From: Rutpela maculata
Taxonomy: Eukaryota; Arthropoda; Insecta; Coleoptera; Cerambycidae
Assembly (NCBI GenBank): GCA_936432065.2
Contig: OW386290.2
Span: 52,904,843-52,968,842 of the forward strand
Length of the DNA stretch: 64,000 nt
Direction of reading: 5' to 3'
Shown: piece after piece, positions 43,335-55,070 of the stretch
Numbering within the stretch: the stretch's first letter is position 1
Layout: every line of letters starts with the position of its first letter
Translations under genes and position numbers: made by a program
Notes under the pieces: generated by a model
What the model saw: only the letters and a program-made list of their open reading frames with translations
The model's database searches: none
Told to the model about the DNA's origin: nothing

Positions 43335-44500
43335 AAAGAATCAACCATAACCAGTATAACCACTAGTATTTCCACTAAGTGTAACTTCGATAAATTAACA
43401 CCTGAACCTGAACTTCAAGATGAAGACAATCAACACATAACTAAGGAGAAGTTTCATAATCCTGATCCTGACCTTGTGATTCCTTCAAATAGTACTGCTG
43501 CTGGTGCTCCTCCTAAGGCTAAACGTTCTACTTCTGTTATTCTCAACCTGCCTCGCAATCCATTTAACAGCACGAAAATTTCGGCAATGGGAAACAGGCC
43601 CAACCTCTCAGCTGGACAACAAATGGCATTTATGGGGGCAATCCTTTCTGTAAGCGGAGTTTGCCTCCACGAGATTACTTTATCAGTTACAAGTACTTGA
43701 AGAGCGGGCAAGACTATTCGAAAATCTGTCGCTGAAGAGATTAAGTCTAAATTTATTCTACCAAAGCATTGTACATTGCATTGGGATGGTAAGCTTCTTC
43801 CACACATCAAAAAAGAAAAGAAAGAGCGCCTTGGGATTCTGGTGTCTAGTATGCCAGACTTTGAAGAAGAGAAACTTCTGGGCTTTCCTGTAATCACTCC
43901 AAAGGAGAAGAACAGGCGAACGCCACTCATTCCCCGAGTAGCGAGTGGTGACTACGTGACAATGTACGGGCTCTTGTTTTTGACACGACGGCATCAAATT
44001 CAGGCAGGATATGACGAGGTCATGATTGCGAAAGTGGAGGCACTCTGCAAATTCAATGCTTTCTATTACGTTGAGAAATGGCTTTGTGTATTTGGCATGA
44101 CTTAAAGGAATATAAAAAATATGATCCTCAAGTTGCTCGTGCAACTTTAACACCAATGGAAAGACAGATTGCTAATCCAATCTTTCCTGCTTTGAACCTT
44201 AACACAAAAATTACAATTCTGATGGTCCCAATTTCTAGTTCTTGTTTGAAGCTATGGGAGTTGACTCCTATTGGCTTTGAACACCGGTTAATCAGTGGAA
44301 ACTAAACCCCAATTTTCAGGAAACAGAAATGTTCGTTCGATATGTGAAAGTAGTTAACCACATTTCTGAACGAGTAGTTAAATTGACTCAAGGCTTGCTA
44401 CCAGCATCACAACTACTGAACTGCAGAAGCAATACCTGTTGCAAGTGGTAGAATTTAATAGAAAGCGATACCTACCAAATTTCAAAAAATGCACCGTATT
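43335..44500 (+). pseudogene. Transposon-like ORF relic (HWDGKLLP family)
   Basis: The plus strand is open for long stretches: 43335-43700, ending at a stop after 'LSVTST', then RKSVAEEIKSKF and LHWDGKLLPHIKKEKKERLGILVS. The H-W-D-G-K-L-L-P block followed by a 'LGFP' segment recurs in a repetitive, transposon-associated protein family in arthropods, as far as I recall. Later parts (NKRYLPNF, 44470) continue with frameshifts. It runs antisense to the Kir gene in its last intron. The transposon class is not determined. Confidence 0.5.
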
Positions 44501-46293
44501 GACAAGCGATTAAGACATTGAGAATTTCTAACATTCTATAAATTGTAAACAAAATGTTTCAGTTTGTTGCTAAATAAACCAAGTATTAAAAAATAAGGTG
44601 TAGTATATATTGTAACTGTACTAATCGACATATGATTTGTACAGTTGACGTGGGCAGGGGGTTTATTTTGAATCAAATGATCTAAGCTTTGGTATTTACT
44701 TTTATTTTGTTAAGTATCACAAGATAAAAACAGTGCATTTGAAATATTAAAAAAAAATTTTTTTTGCCATGCCCTACTGTTTATTATACAACCCTTCAAC
44801 AGATGTTATAGTCCAATTAAATAAGTCGGCAAATCAAAATTTTGAGGTAAATACTTGAATTTTTGCTATAAGTTACTTTGATGTATTAGAACACGATTAA
44901 TGAAAGAAATTTTTTTCTGGGGAAGGGGTGAAAAAAATAAAATAAAGTGTTTTTTCAAAATTACTCAAAATGTGTAAAAGTTAGTAAAAAAAGTTTCAAA
45001 CAAAAATTATAAAGCATGAAATTTTATATAAAAATGATCTCTAGACTTTTTTTGGTATTACTAAAATTAACGGAGTTAGGCTGGTTAGAAATTAAGAGAT
45101 GATATGTACAACTTTAAAAAATCATAGCGTGCTGAAAAGTTAATAAATTAAAATTTTTTTTTTCTATTTACTCAGAAAAATATTAACATTCGTTTTAGAG
45201 GAATGGATTTTTTTTTAAATTGTTAATAAAAAAGTTATAAAAATTTTAATTTTTTTATTTTCAATTAAAACCACTTTGAACGGTGAAACGATTTTTTTTT
45301 ATACCATTCTGTTCATTATTTAATATATTGAACATTTGCTTTTGAAATTTTTTTTTACCCTTCATTTTCAAGAAGGTATGAATTTATTTACTTGCTTAGT
45401 TTTTTTCCAAACGTGAGACACTGCTCTTGTGACGTCATGATAACTGAAAAGAAATAAAGAATGCATACGACAAAGATAAAATTGTTTCGTAGTTGCTGCG
45501 TTGCCTACAAGACGCACATGCGTCACATCTATAAAGCATCTGCACGTGACGTCACAGCTAACCTCAAAAATATGTGTTTCTTAAGATTTAAGAGTATTAC
45601 GCAGCTATTATTAAAATTTCTTCCTGGTTCCCGTATTTTCAACTAAAATCTAGTTCAGTGTAATGTTTATGAAGTTCTATACACTCTGTCCTAATAAAAT
45701 AGGCCTCTTTTCGTAGATTGGAAATCTAACCTGTAATTAGCTGTCTATTTCTATTAACCAAGAATATTGAAAAATTACGTGAATTTTTAAATATTTGCTT
45801 GGAGCCAGTACCGGCTCCAAGCTAAAAATGCGTACACAAACATTAAAAATAAGAATAAACTTGAAAAACTTAAAATTTAAGGTTATGTTAGGTACATGAT
45901 GCAGATGCAGACTAGTTTACAAGTTCAAGGCCGTGTTAATGCTTGATAAAGCTCGTAAAAATATTAGTGAGGGCTCATTGAATTCGGAATGACGTCTAGA
46001 AAAATGTGTAAAAGTTTCACACCCGCACATAAACAGTTGCAAAAGTTATAAACAAATGAAGATTGAAAATATAACGAGTTTCGTCTTTTGCAAATAACTC
46101 GAAAACTATTAACTGTCTAGTAACGTGGTGACTGTAACATTTCGACATTATACAAACACATATGCACATATCATAGGAGATAAGAAATAAGGTGTAATGT
46201 CATAGGATTTGTGCCTTACCGTTTTACTAGATAAGGTGGTCATTTTACTATTAAAAAAATCGAGATTTTTTTTCAAGTACATTCTCTATTTTT
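44501..46293. other. AT-rich stretch in Kir intron 3
   Basis: Many A/T homopolymers and no recognised coding or terminal-repeat structure. A few motifs ('gacgtcatg', 'cgtgacgtcac' near 45430 and 45545) recur, without a clear element boundary. Confidence 0.4.
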
Positions 46294-46299
46294 TTAGTA

Positions 46300-46412
46300 G
46301 AAATCTTGCAGTTTGTCGAGCTGAAAGAACGTGATTATATTTTTATGAACTTTTTCAAGTAGTGTGTTGTTTGAAAACTTAATTTCCGAGTAATCTATTA
46401 TAGTCCAGTCAA
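46300..46412 (-). pseudogene. Short relic of an errantivirus-like pol
   Basis: The minus-strand peptide IDYSEIKFSNNTLLEK, continuing to KLQDFY, closely matches the stretch of the intact errantivirus pol between RNase H and integrase (IDYSKIRFSNNQLLDK at about 8596-8690). Only about 37 codons remain. It shows that a related element inserted here earlier, inside the Kir gene. The flanking reading does not match pol. Confidence 0.65.
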
Positions 46413-46519
46413 CGAATGGCTCAAAGGGTGGTGTAGAGTGCGTGAGCAGTGACCTAAGCGATTCCTTTAGAAAGTTGTTCAGGGTGCTTAGGGAGTGAAC
46501 ATACTGAAAGTCCTGACGT

Positions 46520-47245
46520 CTAGGAGGTGAGCCAGAGGGGGGACACAAAGAAAGTCCCACTTTTTGTTTTCCCGCTTATATCTCTAAAACGGTGCGTCGT
46601 AGGGAAAAATACCAAATGAAAACCCATGAAATTCTCTACAACTTTCGTTTTATATGCTTTTTTCGAATTCGCAACGGTTTTCGAGCTACACGCTTCGGAA
46701 AATTGAAAATTTTCGAAAAACAGATTTTTACCTCAACTTTAAGGAAACGCAAGGTGGGCTTCTCAAAATTATACTTAAAGTGAGAAATCATCAAGGAAGC
46801 GGCAATGATCTTTTTCAACCCCTCCTCTACTCAAGGCGAGGTTGAAGAGGTTGGGAAGATTTGCTTCCTCAAATAGTATGGGGCACCAGCAAAACAGACC
46901 TCCCTCAACCAGTACCGCTCCCAGTCGTTCATGAGGTCAGTGGCAAATATTATGTCTAACATCAGCTCCCTCCCATCTACTGAGAGCGCAGCTAAACAGC
47001 ATTCCCGGCGCACCTACTACCAAGTGCAGTAGTGGCTCGGGAATGAGCTGCCCCCTCAAGAGTGGGGGTAGAAACATGTAGGAGACACCCTGGTGCCAAT
47101 TACATCAGAAGATATATGTGACTTTTTTTTAACATCTTTAAAATACAATTTTCTATTTTTTAGGTAAAAATCTGTTTTTCGAAAATTTTCACTTTTCCGG
47201 AGCGTGTAGCTCGAAAACTGTTGCGAATTCGAAAAATGGTATATT
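46520..47245. repeat. Fold-back element in Kir intron 3
   Basis: Left arm about 46630-46745 and right arm about 47150-47240 are inverted copies ('aattcgcaac', 'tcgagctacacgc', 'gaaaaacagatttttacct'). The ~400-bp middle is more GC-rich and not recognised. The surrounding 46520-46630 block resembles the 22643 element ('tatatctc', 'gcgtcgtag'). Confidence 0.7.
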
Positions 47246-48612
47246 GTGTATTTAGGCGTGAAAACAATACATTCCCGAACGACGATGCAAATTGTTGGCC
47301 GAGGCGCCAGCCGAGGGCAACAAGTATCGAAGTCCGGGAATGTGCTTTCACACCGAAGTACACATACTATTTTTTCTGAAATCACAATCAATATTATTAT
47401 AAATTAAGGAATTTGTATTAATGCATAACATTTCTTCATTACAATCTAACTGCTTACTAATAAATACAATTTCAATGTGAGTTGGTTTGTCTGCGTGTAT
47501 TTATTTACTGTCTAAAATATACATAAAAAACCGTACGGGAATGTTACTTTCCCGGCCTACACTCTACACCTCCTCTATTGACTGAACTATTAGGGATTTC
47601 GTTTGGTATAATTCTTCGAAAGTATTGTACTCTTGAGCGGGGGATGGGGTTGGTCCAACCGGCCCTGGCAATTTTAGCGAAACGGCCCAATTCAATTTTT
47701 ATTAATATTATTATCACCGCCGGATTTACGTTTGAGAGGCCCCTGGATACTTCTTATGTGGGGGCCCAAAAATTTTTTTTGATGAGCGGGGGGGAATCCA
47801 AAAAAAATTTTTTTCCGCCCTTTAAATTATCTTGTTCGTCGAGTTTTTTATTAGAAGGATTACATTGGCCCGACCCGGACCGGCCCGACGGACATTTGCC
47901 CGTTTGCCCGTTTGCCCGTTTGCCCCCCGGGCCCATCCACCCCTGCTCTTGAGCTACTTGTTCCCGTGGTATTTTCCAGGTCAAGCGCATTGTACAAATT
48001 TTGTGTGTTACTGTGAAATATTAGGCCTTCTTATATGTTGTGGACTCTAAATACAATATAGAGTCCGCGTTTTTATTGATTTTTCCTGACTTATATGTGA
48101 TTTCGTAGTCATATTCTTCAAGCTTTTGGCGTAAGGGTGCGAGCCCACCGCTGGAATATTTAAAAGAAAAGAGTCGTAGGTCGATGATAAGTTTAAGTTC
48201 TCGTCTAAAAACTTACAACCTGTAGTATTTCAGTGAACATACGATAGCTACATGTTCCCTTTCGATTGTACCGACATTTTGCATAGGTCTAGCCTAAAGA
48301 TATACCGATTGAATTCTAGGCAACAAAGTATTTTTAAACCGTCTATTCCTCGAACCTACAGAAATCTCCATTATTCATAACGTATAGCAATTATATATTG
48401 TTGGTTCTCTATAAGGATTATCTCTTAAGAGGTGTAAATTAGGTTAAATCGTTATATCTTGGTTTACTTGTTCTACTCTATAAATACTATTGATTAAGCA
48501 AATAAAAAATGAGGGACAAGCCCTTTGTAGGTGATATAATAATATTTTACTTTCCTTAATGCTATAAATAAACAATTATGATATGTGAGTTGGTCAGCCA
48601 CTACATATTTAC
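47246..48612. other. Remainder of Kir intron 3
   Basis: Holds a self-complementary 'cattcccgaacgacg' block at 47268 and a repeat rich in 'ggccc' at 47650-47950, probably transposon debris. No gene; the donor of exon 3 is at 48612-48611. Confidence 0.4.
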
Positions 48613-49041
48613 CTCTTGATGAAGAAAGTTCAGCAGCAGAACACATAGGCATATCAACTTTTACAGTTTTATCGAAATGGTCATAATTTGCTTCGTAGCA
48701 TTGTAACTCATCATTAAATGTCACCATCGTCTCAAATCTGTGTCCAAAAAGAATCTCGTTCGCTAAATAACTAGTTTTTGCATTAGTGCCTTGACCTGTA
48801 CTCTCAATAGTACCGTCCAAAACCACAACCACTTCAAACTTACATTGCAGCATATCTGTTGCAGATAGATTGTAAAATGGCGAATCTTCGGTGATTTTGT
48901 GGACAACTGTTACTGGCCAAATAAAAAATAGGTCGGTACCAGAACTGTCACATTCCACTTCAAGATCTGTTTCGAAATATTTTAACTTTTCTCCTTCTTT
49001 TGTCCTCCTGTTGTGAATTAGTAGAGCTCTAATGCTCACTC
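48613..49041 (-). CDS. Kir channel, exon 3 (cytoplasmic domain)
   Basis: Acceptor TTTATAG and donor AAGAG|GTAAAT bound a 429-nt exon, residues 208-351. It encodes the Kir cytoplasmic beta-sandwich: SIRALLIHNRRTKEGE, FFIWPVTVVHKI, SPFYNLSATDM, EVVVVLDGTIESTGQ and EILFGHRFETMV, all conserved Kir blocks. The sandwich binds PIP2 at its membrane face and forms the cytoplasmic pore. The reading would run on past the donor but loses Kir character there. Confidence 0.92.
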
Positions 49042-49781
49042 CTATAAATACAAAAACAAAATATATAATTTATTTACTAAGAGTATAACATTAGGTGTGC
49101 TACAGAGCCTATTCCAATGGGCAGTCGTGGTTGTTTTGGACAGTCGTAAATTGAAAATGGGCCTTCGTTTTAAAAATGGTAAGCCGTAAAAGACAAAAAT
49201 ACAAGGGTTTAAGTTTAGGTTTAAGTTTAAGTTTAAAAGTTGGTTGGTAAAATAATATATATAATAATAATAATAATTTACATTCAGATAATTCAAAACA
49301 TTTTATATTAATACGTTAAATTAGAATTGAAAAAAATAATTCAATAGAATACAAATCCGGGAAAAAGGGTGGTAGATGTAAAACGGTGTGTCCATGGTGT
49401 TAGAACAAGGGATCAAGTTTGTAGACAATGTATCGCTTTTTATAATACTTAATTTCGTAAAGTTGTGGTTTCAAGATATTCGGTTCAAAATTAATGTTCC
49501 CGTGAACTAACCATTTTGTCATCGGCGCTATTACGATTCACCATCGTTAAAAATATCAACTATAGATAACTTTAATGTAGAAAATAGCTATTTGTGCAAG
49601 AAGTTAGGAAAAACGTTTTTTTTTCGTATTAGGCGTAGGCTTGATGTATGTTGTCGTCTCACAATTAAAAAATATATATGTATTGTCAAGGAATTAAATA
49701 TAAATTTAAATCTGCTACTGAATTTAAAATTGACAAATTTCAAATTTTTGAAAAATGTTTTTCGAAATGCTTTATTCTTAC
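49042..49781 (-). other. Kir intron 2
   Basis: 740 bp, AT-rich, with a (taataa) simple repeat at 49258-49280 and a short 'gtttaagttta' repeat at 49210-49232. No gene. Confidence 0.6.
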
Positions 49782-50099
49782 CTACAAGTCGGCTTTTCCT
49801 CAAATCTCCTACCCTAAACATCATGCATAGCTCTCCATCTCGCAGGCAAATCACTGCGTTACGGCTAAACTGAATCGTGTAAGTTGTTAGTCTTGGTCTG
49901 GTCATTTTAGCAAAAACGACTCCGACGGTAAATGAGTCGATGATCATGCCAATGATGCATTGGGCACACAGGATGAAGATTGCTTCCGGACATTCTTCGG
50001 TGATAGCTCTTAAACCATAGCCGGTGGTGTGTTGAGTTTCCAAAGAGTAGAGGAAACAGGACGGAAATCCATGAATATTTAGAACGCATGGTGTCCAGC
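49782..50099 (-). CDS. Kir channel, exon 2 (pore and M2)
   Basis: Acceptor TTTTTTAG at 50101-50100, donor GTAG|GTAAGA after 49782. The 318-nt exon encodes residues 102-208. It starts in the outer pore loop, followed by the selectivity filter T-T-G-Y-G at 126-130 and then M2 with IIDSF, whose Asp is the rectification-controller position of strong rectifiers. Next come KMTRPR and the post-M2 segment (GELCMMFRVGDLRKSRLV) used in PIP2 gating. The filter has Thr where most Kir have Ile (TIGYG). Confidence 0.94.
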
Positions 50100-50872
50100 C
50101 TAAAAAACGTTAATAATGAAACTTACAGGGTTTTTAAATACATTAATCTATTCAGATCTACGAAGACTCGCAATTTCCCAGTGTTCGCAAAAATATGTAT
50201 TTATCTAATTGTCCAAAAATAAACGAGAATATAAATATTGAACAATTATCAAGTACGTCTTTGATATCTTTCTACATCTAACCTCGATCTTGGGGCGCAT
50301 CCTTCTCCGCCAGTGCTAAATGCAACTGGTAAGCAGTAACAGCAAATACCAAAAATGTAGTGTTTACTGCTGTCAAAATACGTACTGGTCGTTACACTTA
50401 CGTGGTAATAGTGAAATATTGTGCATCGTTGAGAAATAAAAACAATTGCATGTTTTGGAAACTATATCTCTACCTAGCACATCTAGATGTTCAGAATCAA
50501 AGCCGAATGCGTTAGGAGCTGATTTCCTGCCACTCTGCGTTCTACTTTTATGATGATTAGAAAGATTACGGTCAATACGTCACTAATATTACTGAAACTT
50601 TCCCACCACTGCAACAAAAAGATGACGAATAAAAAGCACTTGCTATTATTTTTCAGGAGTTCCGGAAGCTGTTTTAATTTTCCTAGTTCACGACTTAGAT
50701 GTTTATTTTTCTACTTATAAATGAATTGCCAAGTAAAATGATTATCACGTTTTAATTAGTTTCTTGAGAGAAAGAGTTACAATTTTCATTTGTCTTACGA
50801 CACGTCTTATTCAATAGCGTCATTCACAAATGTGTTAACTGCAAAAAAAATTGTTTTGACTGCAAATCGAAA

Positions 50873-51710
50873 ATAGCTATAATAGTCCAATCAATAGGTA
50901 CTTGGAAAAATAGTGTAAGTCAGTTTTTCTTCTTTAAAGTATTCGGGGCTTCATTCTGAGTATTTTGTCATGTTGGCGCGGTCGGCGGTAGTTGCAGTTA
51001 GCCGCCATCTTTGCGAAAAGTCAAACGCAAATATCACGCGAACCATTGATGCTACAACAAAAATGGTAAACACTTTTTTATTCATCACTAAAATCTCTAT
51101 TAATTTCTTAACAGCCTCATTTTCGTAGAGCTGTTTACGAGTGACAGCGCGTCAAAGTTTTAAAGACGTAGTTTTTGCGGGTTATTTCGTAAACTATTCA
51201 TCATTGAATATTAAAATATCAATAGTAATCATGTAGAGCAGTACATTCTTTACACTTTATGTGACACGTGCCATTTTGTAGGACTAATATTTTACGGACC
51301 ACAGCCCGTAAATAGTGTTTCTGATACGTATTGTACAGAAATTAGTGCTCTTTAAGATTTTCATTTGACATTTTCATTTGACATTTTAATATACCTACTA
51401 TCTATACTACATTTTGAAAGCTTTGACGCGCTGTAGCTCGTGAATTTTCAGGTCCACGAAAATAAGCCTGTTAAGAATTTTATAGAGAATTTAGTGCTGA
51501 ACAAAAAAGTGCTTACCATTTTCTTGTAGCATCAATGGTTCGCGAGATATTTTCCGTTGACTTTTCGCAAAGATGTCAGCTAATCCTAGCCACCGCCAAC
51601 TTGTCAAAATACTCAGAATGAACCCACAAACACTTTAAAAAATAAAAATTGACCTACGCTATTTTTGCATTACGGAAACGCTTTCTTCTACCTATTGATT
51701 GAATTATAAA
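50873..51710. repeat. Fold-back element in Kir intron 1
   Basis: Left arm about 50873-51170 and right arm about 51410-51710 are inverted copies, sharing 'cgcgaaccattgatgctaca', 'tgacgcgctg' and 'agtccaatcaatagg' type blocks. A ~240-bp loop with no gene separates them. Confidence 0.8.
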
Positions 51711-52539
51711 TTATATTTATAAGTCTCGAAGAAAACCCACCGGTAAACGCTCAATTATCATTTTGTTGATTTGACATAAAGGTGTAAACTTTAAAACAGC
51801 ATTTTTTGAGAACCTTTTACACTTACAACATAAGTGCGCTACACTATGTCTATTGGTTGGTTTGTCTCATGTAAGGGAGCAGTCGAATAAGGTATTTTGT
51901 AAACACCATGGAAGTTATTATGGAGTTTATTTTTAGAGTCTTGATTATATTGGAGATCGTGTATTATGTTTTAAATGTCGTAAATTTTTCAGAACTGTGG
52001 AGAATTTACCAGCTGCTCGTCTAATGTTGGTTAGGAAGTTGTTCAGATCACTCGGTATGCTGTGTTTGACACAAATGACGTCAAGAATTAGATAGGCATG
52101 TCAAAAGATGAGCATGAGGATTGTTTCCAAACATTATTGGTTCAGGCAATAACACAGCCACACGTAAAAAAAATTGTTTCTGATCTCGGGGTCTAATCAT
52201 GTTTACTACACGTTCTTGGGGCCGCTGAATCCGAATCCGAGGTTTATTTAACTCCATCACATCAGGATTTTGCCATAACCTCAAAAAACCCATAATTTAA
52301 AATATTAAATGAATATAACTCTAAGAATGAAGTTGTAATCTGAAAACCCAAGCTCTTAAACCCCATATCCACATAACCCACTTAACCCCATAACCTCATA
52401 ACCCACTTAAATCCCATAACCTTAAAAATGAAGTTGTAATCTGAAATTGATTTCACAGAATTGTCAAATTGGTTCGTTTTTCACCCGTAACTCCCAGAAA
52501 ACAGCCCCCAAAAAAGTGGTCTGGCCTGAGGACCATACC

Positions 52540-53120
52540 AGTTTATGTTTATATATTTGGACCTTCTGAAACAGAATCCGAAGTCAGAATTGTCAGAATC
52601 ACTCGTTTTTCACCACTAACCCTAAAAAACATCCCCAAACCAAAAAAATAGTTATCTGGTAGGCCAGAAGGATACACTGATCTGGTCCGTAGGCGGACCA
52701 GATCAGTGTATCCTTCTGTACTTGGTCCTACTGAAACAGAATCCGAAGTCAGAACTGTCAGATTAGCTCGTTTTTTACCCCCAACCCCAAAAAAACAACC
52801 CCAAAGCAAACAAAAAAAGTGGTCCGTCCGGCGGACTAGACCAGTTTATCTTTATGTATTTGGACCCCCTGAACCGAATCCGAAGTCAGAATTGTCAGAT
52901 TTGCTCGTTTTTCACCCCCACCTCAAAAAACACCCCTAAAACAAAAAAAATGTGGTCCCACCTTCGAACCAGATCAGTGTATCCTTATGTATTTGGAACC
53001 GCTGAAACCGAATCCCAAGTCAGAATTGTCAGATTGGCTCGTTTTTCACCCCTTACCCCCAAGAAATGATCTGTCCGGCGAACCATACGTATTTCGTAAG
53101 AATACACTGGTCTGGTCCGC
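52540..53120 (+). repeat. Four tandem 130-160-bp units
   Basis: Units centred near 52557, 52720, 52861 and 52995 share 'ctgaaaccgaatccgaagtc', 'gtcagattggctcg', 'tttttcaccc' and 'ggtccg(tc)cggcggacc'. They alternate with short palindromes such as 'tctggtccg...cggaccaga'. Frames through them are repeat-derived. Confidence 0.75.
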
Positions 53121-53316
53121 AGGACAGACCATTTTTTTTGTTTTTGGAGTTGTTTTTTTTTGGGATTGGGGATGAAAAACTAGCGAATCTGACAATTCTG
53201 ACTTCGGATTCGGTTTCAGAGCATGGAGTATGGAATTAGCAGGAGGGTGGTCAAAAACCTCAGCACTTAGGCCCCATTGGACCCCTTGTACATCCTCCCT
53301 CTAGGCAGACACTCGC

Positions 53317-54270
53317 CTAGGCCTCCAGCCAACCTATTCTTTCGAAGTAGGTGGTGATGTTGCCTAGGGGCATCTCCCTTACATTGGCCAAGGTAGGCCA
53401 ACGCTCTCCCAAGATGGATTCTCTAATTGGTGAGACGGCTGAACAGTCACAGAGTACGTGTTGAACCGTCTCATCTTCTTGTTCACAACCTCTGCAAAGA
53501 GGTGTTTCGCTTAATCTCATATTGTATAGATGTTTCCTTAGCGGACAGTGTCCAGTCTGGATTCCTGTTATAAAACGTAGATTCCTTCTGGTCATTGCCA
53601 GGTAGTCCATTGCTGTTTTCTTGTTGGGATACGTGAGTAGTTCCCTAGCAAGCTGACAGCTGCTTGTTTCATCCCACAGCTTCTTAAATTCGTTGTGGGT
53701 GTTCTCCTTAATTAATTGTATTATCGCCGTAATCGGTAACAGACTGGACGGGCCTGGTCCAAAAATAAGTTGGCCTGCTGCCTTCTTGGCCAGTTTGTCG
53801 GCTTTTTTGTTGCCACTGCACTGTGCGTGTCCTTTCACCCAGCATACCGAGATGTTGTTCGTACTGGAGGCACCCACAAGTGCTTGATGACATTCCCATA
53901 CTGCTCCTGTGGTTATTTTGTAACTTCTCAGGGCTAGTAGTGATTGTCTACAGTCTGTGTAGATCCTGATTGTTTTGCCCGTAGTTTGTCTGCGGACAAT
54001 CTCTTTTGCGGCTATGGTTATGCCCGCCAGTTCAGTTTGTACTATGTTGGCTCGCTCATCCATAGTCCAGTTATATTGGATTTGCAGGCTTCTGGAATAT
54101 ATTCCACATCCTGCCCCCTCCTTCTTCCTTGATCCGTCTGTGAAAATGTTAATCACACCTTCACCAGCGGTCTCATTTTCACTGTTTGTCTGTATTGTGT
54201 AGGGTCTATCAAAGACAAATCGGGGAGAGATGCCATCTGTGCATGCCTGTAGAAGAGCATAAAATGGTAT
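53317..54270 (-). pseudogene. LINE ORF2 fragment: RNase H and CCHC zinc finger
   Basis: A 279-codon open frame from the first Met at 54156, readable further upstream to about 54270. It contains an RNase H domain with acidic residues D7 (TDGS), E42 (TELAGI), D68 (TDCRQS) and D120 (KKADKLAK), then a C-terminal CCHC-type finger (CRGCEQEDETVQHVLC). This is the C-terminal part of the I/R1/Loner-type LINE ORF2. The reverse transcriptase is missing, so it is a 5'-truncated copy, but the remaining reading has no stop. It sits in Kir intron 1, same strand. Confidence 0.8.
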
Positions 54271-54747
54271 GGTCCTAAGGCCAGACCACTATTTGGGGGG
54301 GTGTTTTCTTGGGGTTGGGGGGTGAAAAATGAACCAATCTGACAAATCTGACTTCGGATTCGGTTTCAGCGGGTCCAAATATATAAGGATACACTGGTCT
54401 GATCCGCAGGTCAGACCACTTTTTTTTGTGTGTGGCTGTGAAATCAATTTCAGATTACAACTTCATTCTTAGGGTTATGGATTAAGTGGGTTATGAGGTT
54501 ATGGGGTTTAAGAGCTTGGGTTTTCAGATTACAACTTCATTCTTAGGGTTATATGCGTTTAATAGCTTAAATTATGGGTTTTTTGAGGTTATGGCAAAAT
54601 CCTCGGATTCGGATTCAGCGACCCCAAAAACATATGGTAAACATAGTCAGACCCCAGATCAGGAACAATTTTTTTTTTGTGTGGCTGTGTAATTAATGTA
54701 TTCTCTACTTCTCCACCATACTATATAGTTTAATGTAATGCTGTTAC

Positions 54748-55051
54748 CTGTTTCCGCTTGTCGAGGAGGTAAATGGTCCTCATGCAAGTCGGTATGAACA
54801 AACGCTATGAGCCACCAAATTAATGAAAAAATCAGCCAGCACCCTACAAAACCAATCACCAGTACCTGCAAAGTCCATTTCCATTCAGCATCGACTAACC
54901 CCGTGAAGACATCTTTAACATAATAAAGATATCTTCTTGGAAATTTTGGCGGCAGTATGTTATACTCTCCATTTTTTAAGATTGCTCTTCTTTTTAAGTT
55001 TGTGTTTCGGATAGGAGGACCGTAGGGCCTTCTAAAATAATAGAACCGCAT
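54748..55051 (-). CDS. Kir channel, exon 1 (N-terminus and M1)
   Basis: The ATG at 55051 starts MRFYYFRRPYGPP; the exon ends AAACAG|GTAACA with 101 codons plus one base. It encodes the cytoplasmic N-terminus (AILKNGEYNI, the KNG block conserved in Kir), the slide helix (YVKDVFTGLVDAEWKWTL) and the first membrane helix (about residues 60-86). The GTG six codons upstream is unlikely to initiate. The upstream boundary is odd: a transposon end lies only about 20 bp beyond the ATG, and I see no splice acceptor between them, so the 5' UTR must run into or through the transposon. Confidence 0.9.
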
Positions 55052-55070
55052 GAATAGAATTATCGACACA

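Larger units (their letters stand above)
42782..48612 (-). other. Kir intron 3
   Basis: 5.8 kb. Contains a transposon-like ORF relic (43335-44500), an AT-rich stretch with no gene (44501-46293), a pol relic (46300-46412), a fold-back element (46520-47245), a palindromic GC-rich block at 47260-47335 ('cattcccg'...'cgggaatg') and a (gtttgccc)3 repeat at 47897-47925. Confidence 0.7.
52144..54690. mobile_element. Fold-back/tandem-repeat element with ACACAGCCACAC ends
   Basis: Left end ACACAGCCACAC then A-rich; right end GTGTGGCTGTGT preceded by T-rich, so inverted ends. Both terminal regions carry the 'cggattcggattcagcg' core and 'gaatgaagttgtaatctga' blocks. Inside are ~130-160-bp tandem units and an inserted LINE fragment. 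No transposase. Related elements are at 19781 and 58428. Confidence 0.75.
50100..54747 (-). other. Kir intron 1
   Basis: 4.6 kb, filled by a fold-back at 50873-51710 and a larger one at 52144-54690 that contains a LINE fragment. 50100-50872 and 51711-52143 hold no recognised feature. Confidence 0.7.
42321..55051 (-). other. Inward-rectifier K+ channel (Kir/Irk) gene, whole span
   Basis: Four coding exons on the minus strand (55051-54748, 50099-49782, 49041-48613, 42781-42321) sum to 1,512 nt, 503 aa plus stop. All three introns are phase 1 with GT-AG ends. The protein has the two-transmembrane Kir layout: slide helix and M1, pore with TTGYG, M2 carrying the Asp seen in strong rectifiers, a cytoplasmic immunoglobulin-like domain and a Pro/Ser-rich tail. 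Kir channels are tetramers in the plasma membrane that pass K+ inward and respond to PIP2; insect Irk members act in Malpighian tubules, wing patterning and salivary glands. Which Irk paralog this is was not determined. Confidence 0.93.

Noticed and set aside
43454..43930. 158-codon minus-strand frame
   Set aside because: It is antisense to the HWDGKLLP reading on the plus strand, which has recognisable blocks and continues further.
52469..53175. Overlapping open frames on both strands
   Set aside because: They result from tandem GC-rich units repeated four times; codon content follows the repeat, not a protein.
55067..55069. Kir start at an upstream GTG
   Set aside because: The ATG at 55051 fits the Kir N-terminus and the GTG is not a plausible initiator.
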